A stretch of DNA of 64,000 nt from Paraspadella gotoi. Its lineage: Eukaryota; Chaetognatha. The stretch is from NCBI GenBank assembly GCA_051294375.1, contig CM119263.1, positions 10,748,703 to 10,812,702 on the forward strand. Direction: 5' to 3'. The notes below the pieces were generated by a model. The model was not told the origin of the DNA. It did not search any database and saw only the letters and a list, made by a program, of their open reading frames with translations. Below are positions 24,435-64,000 of the stretch, one piece after another. A program made the position numbers and the translations under genes. The stretch's first letter is position 1, and every line of letters begins with the position of its first letter.

Positions 24435-27400
24435 GTGAAGGGAAATGATCGATAAATTGTCAATGATCAATTACATTTGTCTCCATTTATATTTAGCTAT
24501 TTTAACGAACTAATGTTGTTAAGTGTCAGTATAAAATGTTAATCAATAAAATAATCTTACTCATCTCTTCCGTTCTCCCTCGGAACCGGGTCGAATTTCG
24601 ACATCATCCCTACTTGCGGACCGAATAGCCAAAAACAAGCGGGGGAAGACCAAATGACCTGTTAAGTATTTGATTTGACAAAATTTTCTTCGGAGATTTA
24701 CTTTTTTTTTTGCACTTCGACTCTGAGAAGCGTTGAGGAAATGAACCCGAGAAAAGTGGCTTATCTCCGCCGCGGATGATGTTTTTCTATATGTTCGTAT
24801 TAAAACAAGAAAAAAACGGAAACCTATTTAACAAGGAACGGCAATTACGAGGCGTTGAGCCTCATAGACTTTCGATTACATGTATAAAAGTAGAGAGCAA
24901 CAAGCGTGCTATCATACATTATCGATCGGTTAAGTTATCATTAAAATAGCGAAATATTTCACGAACAATGTCGCATTGACTTTTCGAGCATGTGATCGCA
25001 TTTTGTTGTGATTACATGCCAACACAACGAAACATTAAAATGATAATATACAATTATATAAGCCTCTTTAAAATGTACACTTTCAGTTTCTTTGGCTTCT
25101 CTATGACTTTGGGCAATTTGTTTTTGTTCCGACGAGACGTCAACTGGTTTTCGACGATGATGACGACGACGACGACGATCGAGACTCCCGTACCAGGCGT
25201 ACCACCCTCCTGAAATCGAGTGACAAGTCAGTGGAGATCAACGTCGCTCTCAGGTTTTGGCGAAGAAAACAGATGTAAGGATCAGAGATTAAGAAAACAT
25301 CGACAAGTTTTCAGTGATAATATGACACCTGCCCTTTGAACGAGGCGGGGACAAGGAGTTAATCCGCGGACAGGAAACAAGGACCTTGTTTTGATTTCGA
25401 GACGCGCCATGCTTCGGTCCGGCGGAGATGGGATTCCGAAGCTCGGCTCTGTGGAGGATGGGTCACTACCAGCTAAAGTGAAATCAACTAAATGGAAAAA
25501 ACTAAAATAAATGCAAAGATCCCGGATGGAATTTTCCCAAAAGGTTCTCTCAATGAGCTTTTTAATGCTTTCAATTTTGATGATAATGCATTATAACAAT
25601 AATAAGATAATTCCTTTTTATCATAATTTTACATGTACATGTACATTTAAACACAACTTGATCAATGATCATGCATTTTCGCATTGAGAGATATTTCGTA
25701 CAAACGATCCTACATTTTAATCAGTCGTCATCGCGTCTCGATCTCTCCTTTCGATCCTAATTCCCGGACCCAATCAGGTTATATCGAAACGTCCTGCCTT
25801 AATTCGTTGTCTCCAAATCTCCCAAAGTCATTCTATTCCGTCGAGAATTAAAAGGAAGAAAAAATAGATAACTCGGTCCTTTTGTTCTTCTCCAACGGGA
25901 ATCCCTAACAAAAATAAACGTCGCTTCGTTGACACAACAGAATCGCTACGACTTTTTGACGATTTTCGCTTTTAATCGTTCGCAGCTGCGACTTATTTTG
26001 TTTTTTTGTCATTTTGTCATTACGGTTAATGAATGCTTCATTTTTTTTTAGGCGTTATGATTTTTTTTTTTAGTCAGAAGTCATTTGGCTATTGGGAAGG
26101 GCTAAAGGGTTGCGCGGCTTTGAATACCGCTTCGAGCTTTCTAGTTTGGAAATAGAAAGTACCTCTTGAAGATTGAACGAAGCAAAATTGTTACGGAATT
26201 GTGAAGTTCATCAAATACGACGACGTCGATGATGACGACAAAATTTTGCGCAACGCAGGTGGTTCGTCCCGCCCACCTTACGACGTTAATGTTTTGACAA
26301 AAAACAAAACAAACCAAACGAAACGGAATCTTAATGATCGGGGGAAAAATAATTTAAATGATTATCCGGTTTCTTCGTAAAAAAGGAATAAGTATTATTT
26401 CGAATCGACTCAGAAGGAGTGTTGTATAAGCTAACCAGCTAACCTCTATCTAGTGTTTAAAGTATTAGTCATGTCATTAACAGTTTATTAGGTTAATTGT
26501 TTATTTATTGATTCTAACAATGTTTGGATCACTTTGACAATCCTTTTTCACAATAATTCACTTGCGCTTTTATTGACTCTCTGAAAAAAAATTAGTTTAA
26601 ATCCATATTTAATATCAATATTTAAAAGCATTAAAGCAAATTCAGTAGCATTATTACGAACTTTTTGTTATTAAACCTTTTTGTTTAAAAATTTTGGGGT
26701 ATTTCTGATGAGACTCAAAGCGAGCTCTCTCGCAACAAAATTTAAAAACAAAAGATTTTCATAAAAATCATGACGGAGTGAGAAAAGTGAAAACTCGATT
26801 CAATCATGATGGAAAATTATTACTTCAAATAGAGATTAAGATAACGATGAAATAAAACAATTCTATCAATGTAAATATTGTATGGAAGTTTGTTCGTAGA
26901 GAAATACGGCAACAGAGTCAAGAGATTATCAAGAGTTGAATATAAAAAGCGCCCTGTGGCCCCTATACATTTGTACTATTATCCAACCCTAGGTAAAAAC
27001 GTAATTGGCTTACAAAGTATAACAAAATAACTATAAAAGTAAAATATTTTATCATATAAAAAGAATATTTGCCATGGGCTTAGCAATTAAGCTGGTCTTA
27101 CGCGATTTGTTTCTGTAACTGGAATCGAGATTAGGATTCGATCCGGAGAGACTTCGACACCAGTTTCATGCAAATAGAATTTAAAAAGAAAAAGAGAAAA
27201 ACTGAATCATGCGATTTCGACTGTGAAACCTAGTTCGATTTTGGGACAAGATAAGATTGCATTGTCTAAATTTATTCGCTCACGCTGCCGCGTAAAAAAA
27301 TATTTTATAAAGCTCCTTTTGAAATATATCTACATGATTCAAACCCCAGTCGATTCGTCCTTGTTTATGGTAAAAAACAAATCTAACAAAAAATTTCAAA
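24435..27400. other. Intergenic region between tll and DENND3
   Basis: AT-rich with scattered CG-rich islets. I see no exon with splice sites and a recognisable translation. Near 27075-27144 there is a weak tRNA-like box A/box B pair on the plus strand (TGGGCTTAGCAATTAAGCTGG, then AGGATTCGATCC). The promoter of the downstream gene should lie in the last few hundred bases, but no TATA box stands out. Confidence 0.5.
27075..27144 (+). mobile_element. Possible second tRNA-like SINE head
   Basis: Box A-like TGGGCTTAGCAATTAAGCTGG and box B-like GGATTCGATCC at plausible spacing, with no foldable acceptor stem. Weak evidence. Confidence 0.22.
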
Positions 27401-50580
<23,180 letters not shown>

Positions 50581-53500
50581 GCGATATAATGATAAACTTT
50601 TTTTGGTTGTGGGATGTTCAAAATGTTTACTGGCGTTTGACTATCTTTCTATGTTCTAACTAATTTATTCAATGGGTAACTACATCTTCATTCTTTTCTA
50701 CCTAAAATATTATTATAATTAAGAATGAAGTCGTCAGGGAAGAAAAGAAAAATTTGGTTTTGGCAATATCATCATGCTACCTTTATTGGTTTGAATCAAA
50801 ATAAAAAAAAACCATACGTGCCAGCTTTTTTATTGTTGTTTGTATAGCGTCCTAAGATTTTGGAGTGTTTTTGTTTACAAAGGGAAACCAAGTAAACTGA
50901 TAAGGGATGAAAATATAGTAACAGAAACGAACACAGTTTATTACGATAACCGGCGGCTTCGTAATCCAACCTAAGTTTAAAAAAAAAAATACGCTGGTCA
51001 TTTTATCTTCTTTTTTCAAATGAATATTGTGCGAACAGGCATGTTAATTATTAAATATAATTTTACAATGAAGAACATTTCAAGAAAAGTTTTTTTTTTT
51101 AGGGGGGTAAGGGAAAAGTTGCGCTAGCGGAGGAATGTGTTTGAATCGTCGTCGTCGAGGGCTCGTTTATTGTCGTGAAAACAAATTGTTTACAAACAAA
51201 TTGTTTACAATTTAAAAACGGGAACCTCTAAATAGAGGCGAATAAAATTCTCTCTTCCGTTTCGTTGGATCGGAAAGCGAGGATTCCCAGCGTCGTAAAC
51301 GGTTCAACGGTCTGCGACGACGACGCGTCAAAGTAAACAACTTAAGCGAAATCACAAAATGATGTAAGCGCGTTTAACTACAACTAATAGCTGGGTTTTT
51401 GTTTTTGTTTTTGTTTTTTTTGTTTGTTTGTTTTTAATCTCGTAGATTAAATAACATGTCCCTAGCGTCTATGAATACAGCGAGAAATATTTGCACCAAG
51501 AAGAATCTCCGTAAAAACGAGAGAAATGTCGCGTCCATAAGTAAACACAATTTGTTCTTTTTTCATCCTGGAATACTAAAATTTTCGCCCGGTTGAGAGC
51601 TTGTTTTTGTTTTTTCAAAATCTAGATAATAGAATCATAATTTTTTAAATTTTGTCTATCGGTTCAAAGTATCTTTCATTTACGTTTATACTAAAATTAC
51701 CTAACCTGGCAAATTAAATTTTCATTCATCGATATTTTAAATTTTTTATAAAAAGCACTTTTTCATTGGCAAAAATAAAAACGAAAAAACAAGCTCCGAA
51801 TTTCGGACGCAATTTCAAAAAGTTTACAAAGACACTCATTATATATATATATATCTATTTAATTAAACAGTTTATGCCAGTATAATAAAATATCATATTA
51901 GTATTATATATACGTACTTGTAGTTATTTAAAAAAATATAAAATTTTGTCATGGAAGTAAGCAATCTTTCTAAATATTTCTTAGATTTTTAGGAGATTTT
52001 CATGAATTCCCGCTACAAAATAAATAAATACAGAAATATTTATAATGCTTGCCTTCATTCGGGCTTGACTAGATCCTAAAAAACAACATATTGTTTTTTA
52101 ACAAACTGAATTAAATAATAAAAGCTGCCCTCATAAACAAAATCAGAAGTATAATGAGCGCGTGGTGTACGGTTTTGAGCACCAATGCAGTGATATGAAC
52201 ACAATATATCAAGCTTTGCTTTATGTCCTCCTTCTGAAACGATTTTTTTAACGTAGAAAAATACAATTTGAAATTCGAGAGAGGTTCTGATGAGAGAAAA
52301 CACTTTGAGAAGATTAGGGATTATTTCGTATACGGTTGATAGTTAAAATGTAACAGATTTACGAAATATATATATCGTACGTACATTTTCATTTATCAGT
52401 TTCTTTTCACATTTTTTTTTTTGCATTTTACAGTTACGAATAATCCTATGACACGTATAGAGGTTTTCGGCGTCTAAACTCTAGCGCCTTTCGAAAAAAT
52501 TAAATGTGTATTGTGAACGATGAATTTTTTTTTTGTATGAAGCGACGAAGAATTTTACATCACGTGATATACAATAAATGACGCGATATAATCGTGTATT
52601 AAAAAACAAGTTTCGTTTTTTAAACCACTTCAACCAAATTGTTTTCCAACCAAATGTCTTTAGAGCGAACAAGGAAAGCACGGTTTTGGGATGCATAAAT
52701 TATCAACCGTAATTTACAGTAATAACGCCTCACTAAAATCCAACAGAAATATCAGCAGCTTCTGAACCAATTCTTGTTATCTGTGACTTTTTGATAAATT
52801 CTTAATTGTCGTGAAAAAAAAAGGATATTGTATAATTCGTAGTTATTAACAAGAATCTGCTGCTGTATTTTTTTTTAACTACTATTGATATGTTTTATGG
52901 TAATCAAAGCAGATCTTTCGAATTTAGTATACAAACACAAATCTAGCGGTAGGCTACGAATGTTATTCGTTACAAAAAAAAGTATTGCTAAATTAAACTA
53001 CGCTTCGATAAAGTCGTTTCACTAAACTCAGCACCAGAAATATTTATTCGTTTCGAAAACATTAAGTGTTGGTTTGAGAACAGTCACAGAAACTAGACTA
53101 ACAAGAGGACAGATGATTTGGTTTTTTTTAATCAATTTTTTTTTTTTGTCGTTGAATAAACCGTCTGACGATTGAAATTAGATGTCCATGATGTTTATTT
53201 AATTAACGCTTTGGATTAATTTATATGAACAATTGGCTTTACTTTAATTTCATGCAGTTTTAAGCTAAACCTGTTTATATGTCTCATTTCGTACATGGGT
53301 TTGGGGACAAATGGACTAAATAAGAAGAAAATCTTGTGTCGGAAAAAAATTAGGAATGAGAATCAGGTTGTGTGCTTATCTTTTAATAACTCAATCTTCG
53401 TTTCCCTATCGTTAAAAAGAAAGTGCAAAATTTGGGGTACGGGTAAGGCATGGTAAACCGAAAAAAAAAATAGGGTCGTCCGTTCCCATGTCCGGTTTTG

Positions 53501-55850
53501 GTTTTGCATGCTTTTTGTTAGGGTATGTTATCTTGGCAGACATGAATGTCAAAACCTGAGAGGCCCAGCAAATCGGCCGGTATATGTAATGAGAGGGTGT
53601 GGGCGGAGGGGTTAACACTTTACGAGACATATCAACAGAATAGCGTTTGGTTTTGTTGAGACGTAACACTTTGACAGGACATCATGACATTATTTCGAGA
53701 TTGTTCTACCTTATACTAGACGTCGCCAGCTATTGGGATCGGTACTTGCATTGCGTAAATTCCTACTTTTATTTACACTTAATACGAAACTAATATTTTT
53801 TAAAAAAATTTGAAATTCGTTTTTAAGTTTTTTTTATTATTCGTAAACTATTTTTTGCTGGGAATTTTCGCAGTTTTTCCGCCCCGAAAATTTCTTCACC
53901 GCGATTTTAATTTATTACTGAGTAATTTTATTTCGCGAAAATATGTTAGCTGGCGTTATACAGTATGTATGTGCGGCATATATGCTGTATAAGGATTTTT
54001 TTAAGAAATGAGAAACATGAAGACACAGACTAACAGGTTGGAAGGGAAGAACAAGGACAACTAAGCATCCATATATCGTTATTTTCGCCAAGGCAGACGA
54101 GAAGAGATACTTTTTTTTATTACTACGAAATTAGTCATTCTACATAAATTAGTGGTAGAGACTCGGTATTCTAAGGAACTATTAGTAATTGCTTTTATTT
54201 TTTCAAGATTTGATGGTTGTTCTAGGGTAATTAGACAAAAAAAGGAGCCATGCCTTTGTTCTAAAAAGGAGCCATGCCTTTTTACGAAATAAAAGGAGCC
54301 ATGCCTTAAAAGGAGCACGGGATACTACTCTAATATTGCTTGTTTGTCATGGCCACTCGGAGGTTTGTTTTAGGGAGGTTTTTTTTTTCTTTTTGAAATC
54401 GGAAAGATTGGGGTGCGTTGGGTTTTATCGCAGGTTGAAGGTTAGGCTCATAAACGATGATGTCGCTTTTTCTCTACTACAACAAATAGAAGGTGCAACG
54501 GAAAAATTACATTTTTACACGCGAATTTTTCTCAACATGATAATTATTATACTACAGTTTCGCATAAGGAGGGGCTTGGCGTGAAAATTTGTCTAAAAAG
54601 AATAATTTGTATGTAAAGACGCGGGAATGAAATATTTTGTTATTTCCTAATCTATCTGGGCTTTTTTTATTTATATTTTTTGAGGGAAAAAGGCATTGGT
54701 TTCTTTTTTTTTGTTTTGTTTTTATTTTATTTTTTTTCCGTCGGCCAACCAGCGCAAAATTCCGCCGCCATGCCTACGCCAAAAAATTTTCGCTTCAAAT
54801 CTCACGATTAAAAAAATCTTTAAAAAAGGATACGAAAATAATTTCGAGATTTTTCTCTCTCTCTCATTCTTAATTTTTTAATTTCTTTCTTTCGCTAAGG
54901 GCGTGGAGCGGGTTTCGCGTAGTCGGGCCCGACGTGGGTGAATTCGCTATCACAAGGATGAACTCTGAAGTGTGAGAAAGGGAGGTAGGGGGGGGAAGAA
55001 AAGGCCCGGGCGTCGTGGGGCTTTAGTCGTCTACGATCGCTTTGAATCATGAGCGGCGTCAGGGTCGTGGAATTATGACCACGCCCTCTTGCGTTCGGAA
55101 ACAACATCGACGCGGAATGGCGTTCAGAACAACAGTTTTATTCCGGTGCGCGAAATATATCTGGCGCGTTAAAGAATTCTTACTCGGGCGTCGCGTGGAT
55201 TTGATCCGACGAAAATGTCGGCGCCGAGGACTCGCAGCGAAAAAAAAAAATTTCTATCGGCTAATTCTAATTAACGTTTAAAGCTAAGTTGCACTACGGT
55301 TAGAGATTATTCGTGAGGATAATTCGCTTATTCTTTTATGGTTAGAAAAAAAAAATTATATTACATTTATTTTACAATGAGATACGCTTCGGTCGATGTT
55401 TATTTCCATGCCTTTTTCCTTCTTTATACATTTCGAAATCGATCAAAACTGAAAAGGTTTGTTTTAAGTTCTACGCTAAAGAGAAAATCGTGAAATGATT
55501 TTAAAAATGCAACACTGCTCGAAAAGGGAGTTCGCTCGAGAATTTCGTCATGCCCTGATGAAAAAAGAGAACCGTTTTTTGTAGCACCCGTCCTTTAGTT
55601 TAATATATAAGTTGAATAAACCGACATCAGGTTTATTAGTGTTACCTACATTGTTTGAGATACAAACAATAAAATTTTCTCAAGAAATTTCCTTTGGCGT
55701 GATAACTCGACCATGGAACGAAGTTTAGATTCGAAAACACTGCTTTGCCGATTTAATCTGATGTCCTAAAATGTGGAAAATTTGAATTAATAAATAACTG
55801 AAACAAAAATTATTTTCCAATTTTAAAAGTCGAGAATTTTAAATTTCAAA

Positions 55851-55881
<31 letters not shown>

Positions 55882-57420
55882 GATAGAGATCTTGCATTCC
55901 TACTCAAATGGTTTCTACATTTTATTAGTCATCTCCATCGGCAAAACGGGATCTCGTAAAGTTTCAATAAAACAACCCAAAAAAAGCCAAGACATAAACA
56001 TTTCGAGATAACAACTTAAAAAGCGCATCTACACATAACGCCGTCCTGTACAATTCTGATGTTTCTTTTTTTTTTTTTGGTGACAAACAAAGAAGCATCG
56101 GAGACGAGATTCTCGATAGAGGGGAGAATGATCGAAAACATAGCGCGCTTTTAAAATGGGGTTTTTGTAAACTCCGTTCGTGGCGGAAGTGAAAATGCAG
56201 CGTTTGAAATGAATAGGAATAATAATATTCAGTGTTAAAGCGACATTTTTGTAAGCCCATCGTTGAGAAGCCATTCGACAATAATTCGAAAATCGCTCGT
56301 CCACAAATAACGAAGCTAAGTCTCTGTATTAATTTTAAGTTAGTACTTCTTTATTTAAATATTTATGGAGAAATTATCGAAAAGGGTTTTTGGAATGGGT
56401 ATAAAAAGCCAGAGTATATATATACTAATGAAACTGGAGTAACTGATTCTTAGCCAAACTGTTGTTAGGAAAATAAAATTACTGAACACTAAGGGAAGAT
56501 TTTGGCCATTGTTGTTAATAAGCGACTCTAGACGCCTTCAGCCCGGTTTTTTTTGTGTGTTTTTGTTTTTTGTTTATCTACATATTGGAGAGAAGATGGC
56601 AGTATTTTTATATATTTCGAAAAAAACGTGTATTTAGTTTAAATATAAAATTGTGAAAGAAATCTTCGAATAGAAAATTGATTCCTACAATATTGTGTCC
56701 CTGAGACCCTAATAATAAATAACAGAGACCGTGGGTTCATTGCTTGATGCGAATTCCCTGCTTGGTGTTTCGCAATGAAGCATGGATCAGATCATTTGGA
56801 GTGAAAACGATGAAAAATTGACAATCTTAATTAGAATTTTTCTGTTCAGGTGAATTTGTTTTTGATTTGAACAAATATTCTCGCCAGGCGAAAAATAATG
56901 TGACTTAACATTTTTTTTTGATACATGAAAAAAATGGTGCTCCGACCACGAAATGACTACGATATGTAATCGATGAAACGAAAAAATATAACAAATTCAC
57001 ACTTTTTTTTTCTTCATCCAAGTATGAGATTCCAAAAACTTCAACTTACAAAACACAAAGAGTTTAGTCCAGCTACTTCTATTACCAAAAACCGTTTTTC
57101 GATCCGTACAATCGCACGCAAGACGCGTCCCGAGAAAATTAAAGCAAAAACCTAATCTACTCCCGACCCTCTTTTCTCGTCGAACCAGCCGTACGTACAG
57201 AGTGAGCTAGAGTAGAGTAGAAAGAGAGAGAGAGAAGAGAGAGATGGAAAGCGTTAAACCCTTTATCGCTCTTCTGAATTCGTCTCTATCTGTCTCTCTT
57301 TCTCCCTTTTTTACGACCGCCGAAAATAGAGAAGGGGTCGCCGCCCCTCATTCCTGGGTCGGGAGTAGAAAAAAAACGTAGCGAGATGAGATGTTACAAC
57401 TAAAACCGAGTCTGCAATCA
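50581..57420. other. Gene-free region between convergent genes
   Basis: 6.8 kb separating the stop of DENND3 (plus) from the stop of the LDLa gene (minus). AT-rich, with no exon pattern. Part is presumably 3' UTR of both genes; an AATAAA near 50801 could end DENND3 transcripts. It includes the GGAGCCATGCC cluster at 54240-54320 and a short GA tract near 55850-55885. Confidence 0.6.
54240..54320. repeat. Cluster of AAAAGGAGCCATGCCTT motifs
   Basis: Three copies of AAAAGGAGCCATGCCTT with cores at 54244, 54268 and 54295, plus a partial fourth (AAAAGGAGCACGG) at about 54308. Spacing is uneven (24, 27 and 17 bp), so the motif is conserved while the spacers vary. Confidence 0.9.
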
Positions 57421-61419
<3,999 letters not shown>

Positions 61420-62960
61420 CTGAGAAGGATCAAAGAAAAGGGGGAAGGAGATGGGATTCAGATGAAATACCGGATGGGAGGAAATGGGAGGTGGAGGAAA
61501 TCTGAGGAAATGGGATAGAGATGGTAAGAGATAGGAGAAAATAAGTTGATGAGTGAGACGTGCCGCGTGAAACGGGGGAAAAAAATGAGAAGCGATGAAG
61601 AGAAAGACGAGATGAGTTTAGGTTCTATTATTTTCCGGTGGGAAAAAATCGATTGATCATAAAAATTCCGGAACGGAAACGGTTGAGGTAAGTGAAGTGT
61701 GGCACGTGCGTGGCATCTGGTGGCTGCGGCGGGAAGTGAGGTATTGAGTAAGTATTGATTGACGGCAGAGGTTCGACTTTGGTATGTATAACTCGGTTTG
61801 CTGTTCTCCTTTCGGAGCGAGTACGTTAATACGCTAGTATTAATATTCTGAAAAATGAAACCAGTACCTGGTTTCTAATAGTAACCTAAAAAATACCTGG
61901 CTTTGTGTTAATTTTCTTTTAAAAAACTTTCAAATTATGATAATTTGTTTGCGTCACAATTTCAAATTCAATTTCGAGAAAGAGGTGATTCTACGAATGG
62001 GATTTTTTTGAAAATTTCATTCTCAAATGGGAACAGAACCAATAAAAAATAATTAGCCGTCTGCATCTCGGGGTCGCATATTTTTTCATGTCTTTGCGAA
62101 TTTAGCCGACGTTGGATTTAAAAATTCGAAAAGTATCCGCAAATTTGCTCAATTAAGTTATTTGAAAAGGGAGACTCGGAGCCACAGTCGAATAAAATTT
62201 TACAAGGGGAATCACACGCGGGAGGGAGGAAGGAGCTTTTGGGAGAGCAGCCGGGTACCCAAGGCAACGGTCCGACTCAGAAACCGCTTCGTCAGCCTTC
62301 GGGATTAACCGCGAGACAAACACGAGACGCGGGTGCTGGGGTCTGGCAGCGTCAATGCCAATCGCAACGTCAATGGCGACGCCACCTTCGACGCCCGAGA
62401 AAGGCGGGAAATGAGAAATCACCCTCGCAACGGCGTACAATGGCGGGAAAGGGACGGCGGAAACGAGGAAACGATAACATCCGGGCTTTAGGAAAATGGG
62501 GGAGCGGGAACGAGGTGAAATAAGCGGCCTGGGAAACGGTGATTTTTTTTTCTTTTTTTCTTTAGAGAAATGGAGAAATTGGCAGGATTACTTTTTGCCT
62601 GTCGTGACTGCAGATGGGATAGTAACGAAAAAATGTTATTATTATAGAATAAAAAATCAAATAATAATTTAAATTGAAGGAAAAATTTCAGAAATAAAAC
62701 CTGATGAAAATAACTAAAGGGCTAAAACTATTAAGATTTTTTCCTAGTGACTATGTGCCTGGGCTAACACTTATCATTGCTGCTATAGATATAGAAATTT
62801 ATATAGAAAATAACAGGAGTTTAAAAAAAAAAGATAGAGAAAACAAATCATAGCAAGCTTATAGGGAAAAAGTAAAGAAAAATAAAGAAAACAAAACAAA
62901 ACAAAACACATAATAAAAAGAAAAGAAAGTAAAAAAGAAGCGTAGGAAGGCGCCGCTTTT
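61420..62960. other. No supported gene
   Basis: Probably intron or upstream DNA of the LDLa gene. I looked for further cysteine-rich exons on the minus strand and found none. Confidence 0.45.
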
Positions 62961-62987
62961 GGGTTGGAGTCTTCGTTAACGAGCGCG

Positions 62988-63199
62988 ATGGAGCTCAGGG
63001 AATCGGAACAATTGTTTGATGGAGAAACTTCGGCGTCGTTCGTTTCCCTTTCAACGCCGACGCGCCTCCCTTCGCCCCCCGTCCCCCCGACGGCGCCTCT
63101 TTCACGATGCGGCGTCGCTGGGAGCTTCCGCGAGCGAGTCCGATCGTGGGCGTGGATATACTTCGGCGCATCGGCTCTCAATCGAGGAATACGCTCATA
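62988..63199 (+). CDS. Possible first coding exon, product unknown
   Basis: GC-rich stretch with an ATG at 62988, open for 70 codons to a very good donor (CATA then GTAAGTATGG at 63200). The translation starts MELRESEQLFDGETSASF and continues Pro/Ser-rich. A second frame over the same bases is also open, and there is no recognisable domain, so the frame is uncertain. Any further exons lie beyond the window. Confidence 0.25.
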
Positions 63200-63539
63200 G
63201 TAAGTATGGCTCTCTCTGATTCTCTTTGTCTCTCTTGAGGAAGGAACTAGAAAACGATTGCAGTACACTCAATGAAATAACAACAACAATGGCGCCCCCT
63301 TTTGTCGACGCCCCCGCTTTTCTTCTTCGTTTGCGTTACAAATTGTTTGCCTGGCGTCATCAGTCTATTCCATTACCGCGGCTTCTCTCGTCAGCCCAGA
63401 CCTCGACGAAGACCACCTCATCTCAACCAAGGCGTCGACCACCCAAGTTACGGTGGGTTGACAAACACCTCAGCGTCCATGATACAATTGAACATTTCCA
63501 ATCTCTTTGTCGAGACCACAATATTCTATTCCTCATTCG

Positions 63540-64000
63540 AGTTTTTCGATCAGTTTCTCGCTAACCGCTTCTCTATCTTCTTGCTAACCGCTTCTCTATC
63601 TTCTTGCTAACCGCTTCTCTATCTTCTTGCTCACCGCTTCCCTATCTTCTTGCTAACTGCTTCTCTATCTTCTTGTTAACCGCTTCTTTATCTTCTTGTT
63701 AAACTGCTTCTCTTATCTTCTGCTTACCGCCTTCTCTACTTCTTGTTAACCGCTTCTCTATCTTCTTGCTAACCGCTTCTCTATTTCTTGCTTACCGCTT
63801 CCCTATCTCCTTGCTAACTGCTTCTCTATCTTCTTGTTAACCGCTTCTTTATCTTCTTGTCTAACTCTTCTCTATCTTCTATCTCACCGCTTCTCTATCT
63901 TCTTGCCTCAACCGCTTCTCTATCTTCTTGCTTAACCGCTTCCTATCTCCTTGCTAACCGCTTCTCTATTTCTGTTAAACCGCTCTCTATCTTCTTTACC
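63540..64000 (+). repeat. Minisatellite, 23-24 bp unit, runs off the window
   Basis: About nineteen imperfect copies of a unit close to TTGCTAACCGCTTCTCTATC plus TTC, with substitutions (ACTG for ACCG, TTTAT for TCTAT) and small length changes that increase towards the end. Confidence 0.95.

Noticed and set aside
62783-63268. 161-codon minus-strand frame
   Set aside because: No domain, no cysteines as expected for upstream LDLa exons, and the best splice signal here is on the plus strand.

Overview
This is eukaryotic nuclear DNA, almost certainly from an arthropod. The genes are split into many short GC-rich exons with GT-AG introns, and the clearest gene is a tailless-type nuclear receptor whose P-box carries the alanine (CDGCAG) that I associate with arthropod tll rather than the serine of vertebrate TLX. 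The DNA between exons is AT-rich and unusually full of (GA)n/(CT)n microsatellites. The window is a draft assembly with ten N-gaps (5832-6189, 7797-7950, 10570-10594, 11544-11695, 11978-12024, 18878-18887, 24410-24434, 28361-28370, 28759-28768, 41701-41722). I cannot name the species; a crustacean-like lineage is only a guess.

Layout. (1) 1-4.96 kb: upstream, apparently gene-free. (2) 5.3-16.6 kb, plus strand: a complete seven-exon tailless (tll, NR2E) gene with a TATA box about 340 bp before its ATG. (3) 6.4-10.6 kb and 14.8-24.4 kb: two large imperfect inverted repeats. The first lies inside tll intron 1. The second mirrors tll exons 4-7 onto the minus strand as an indel-ridden copy. Both look like fold-back or alternative-haplotype assembly products, but the second arm also carries a 390-bp insertion that simple read error cannot explain. 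(4) 24.4-27.4 kb: intergenic. (5) 27.4-50.6 kb, plus strand: a 27-exon gene, in frame from end to end (about 1482 aa), for the DENND3 orthologue (DENN-domain RabGEF with C-terminal WD repeats). Its introns host at least two other genes: a same-strand two-exon gene for an acidic/basic bipartite protein (29.77-30.70 kb), and a minus-strand two-exon gene for a small 8-cysteine secreted or surface protein (38.3-39.0 kb) with a related first exon next to it (37.8-37.9 kb). (6) 50.6-57.4 kb: gene-free, between two convergent genes. (7) 57.4-61.4 kb, minus strand: the last three exons of an LDLa-domain single-pass membrane protein with a long Arg-Asp repeat tail and a PPxY motif; its 5' exons are not in view. 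(8) 63.0-64.0 kb: one possible first exon on the plus strand, then a 23-24 bp minisatellite running off the end.

How they work together: these are not functionally linked genes. tll is a transcriptional regulator of head/brain and neural progenitor patterning, DENND3 a Rab12 exchange factor in membrane traffic, and the LDLa protein a surface receptor-like molecule. The strongest candidates for new biology are the intron-nested Cys-rich gene pair, the nested acidic/basic gene, the LDLa domain with a 60-residue basic loop, and a short dispersed repeat seen three times. The strongest structural anomaly is the pair of inverted repeats.
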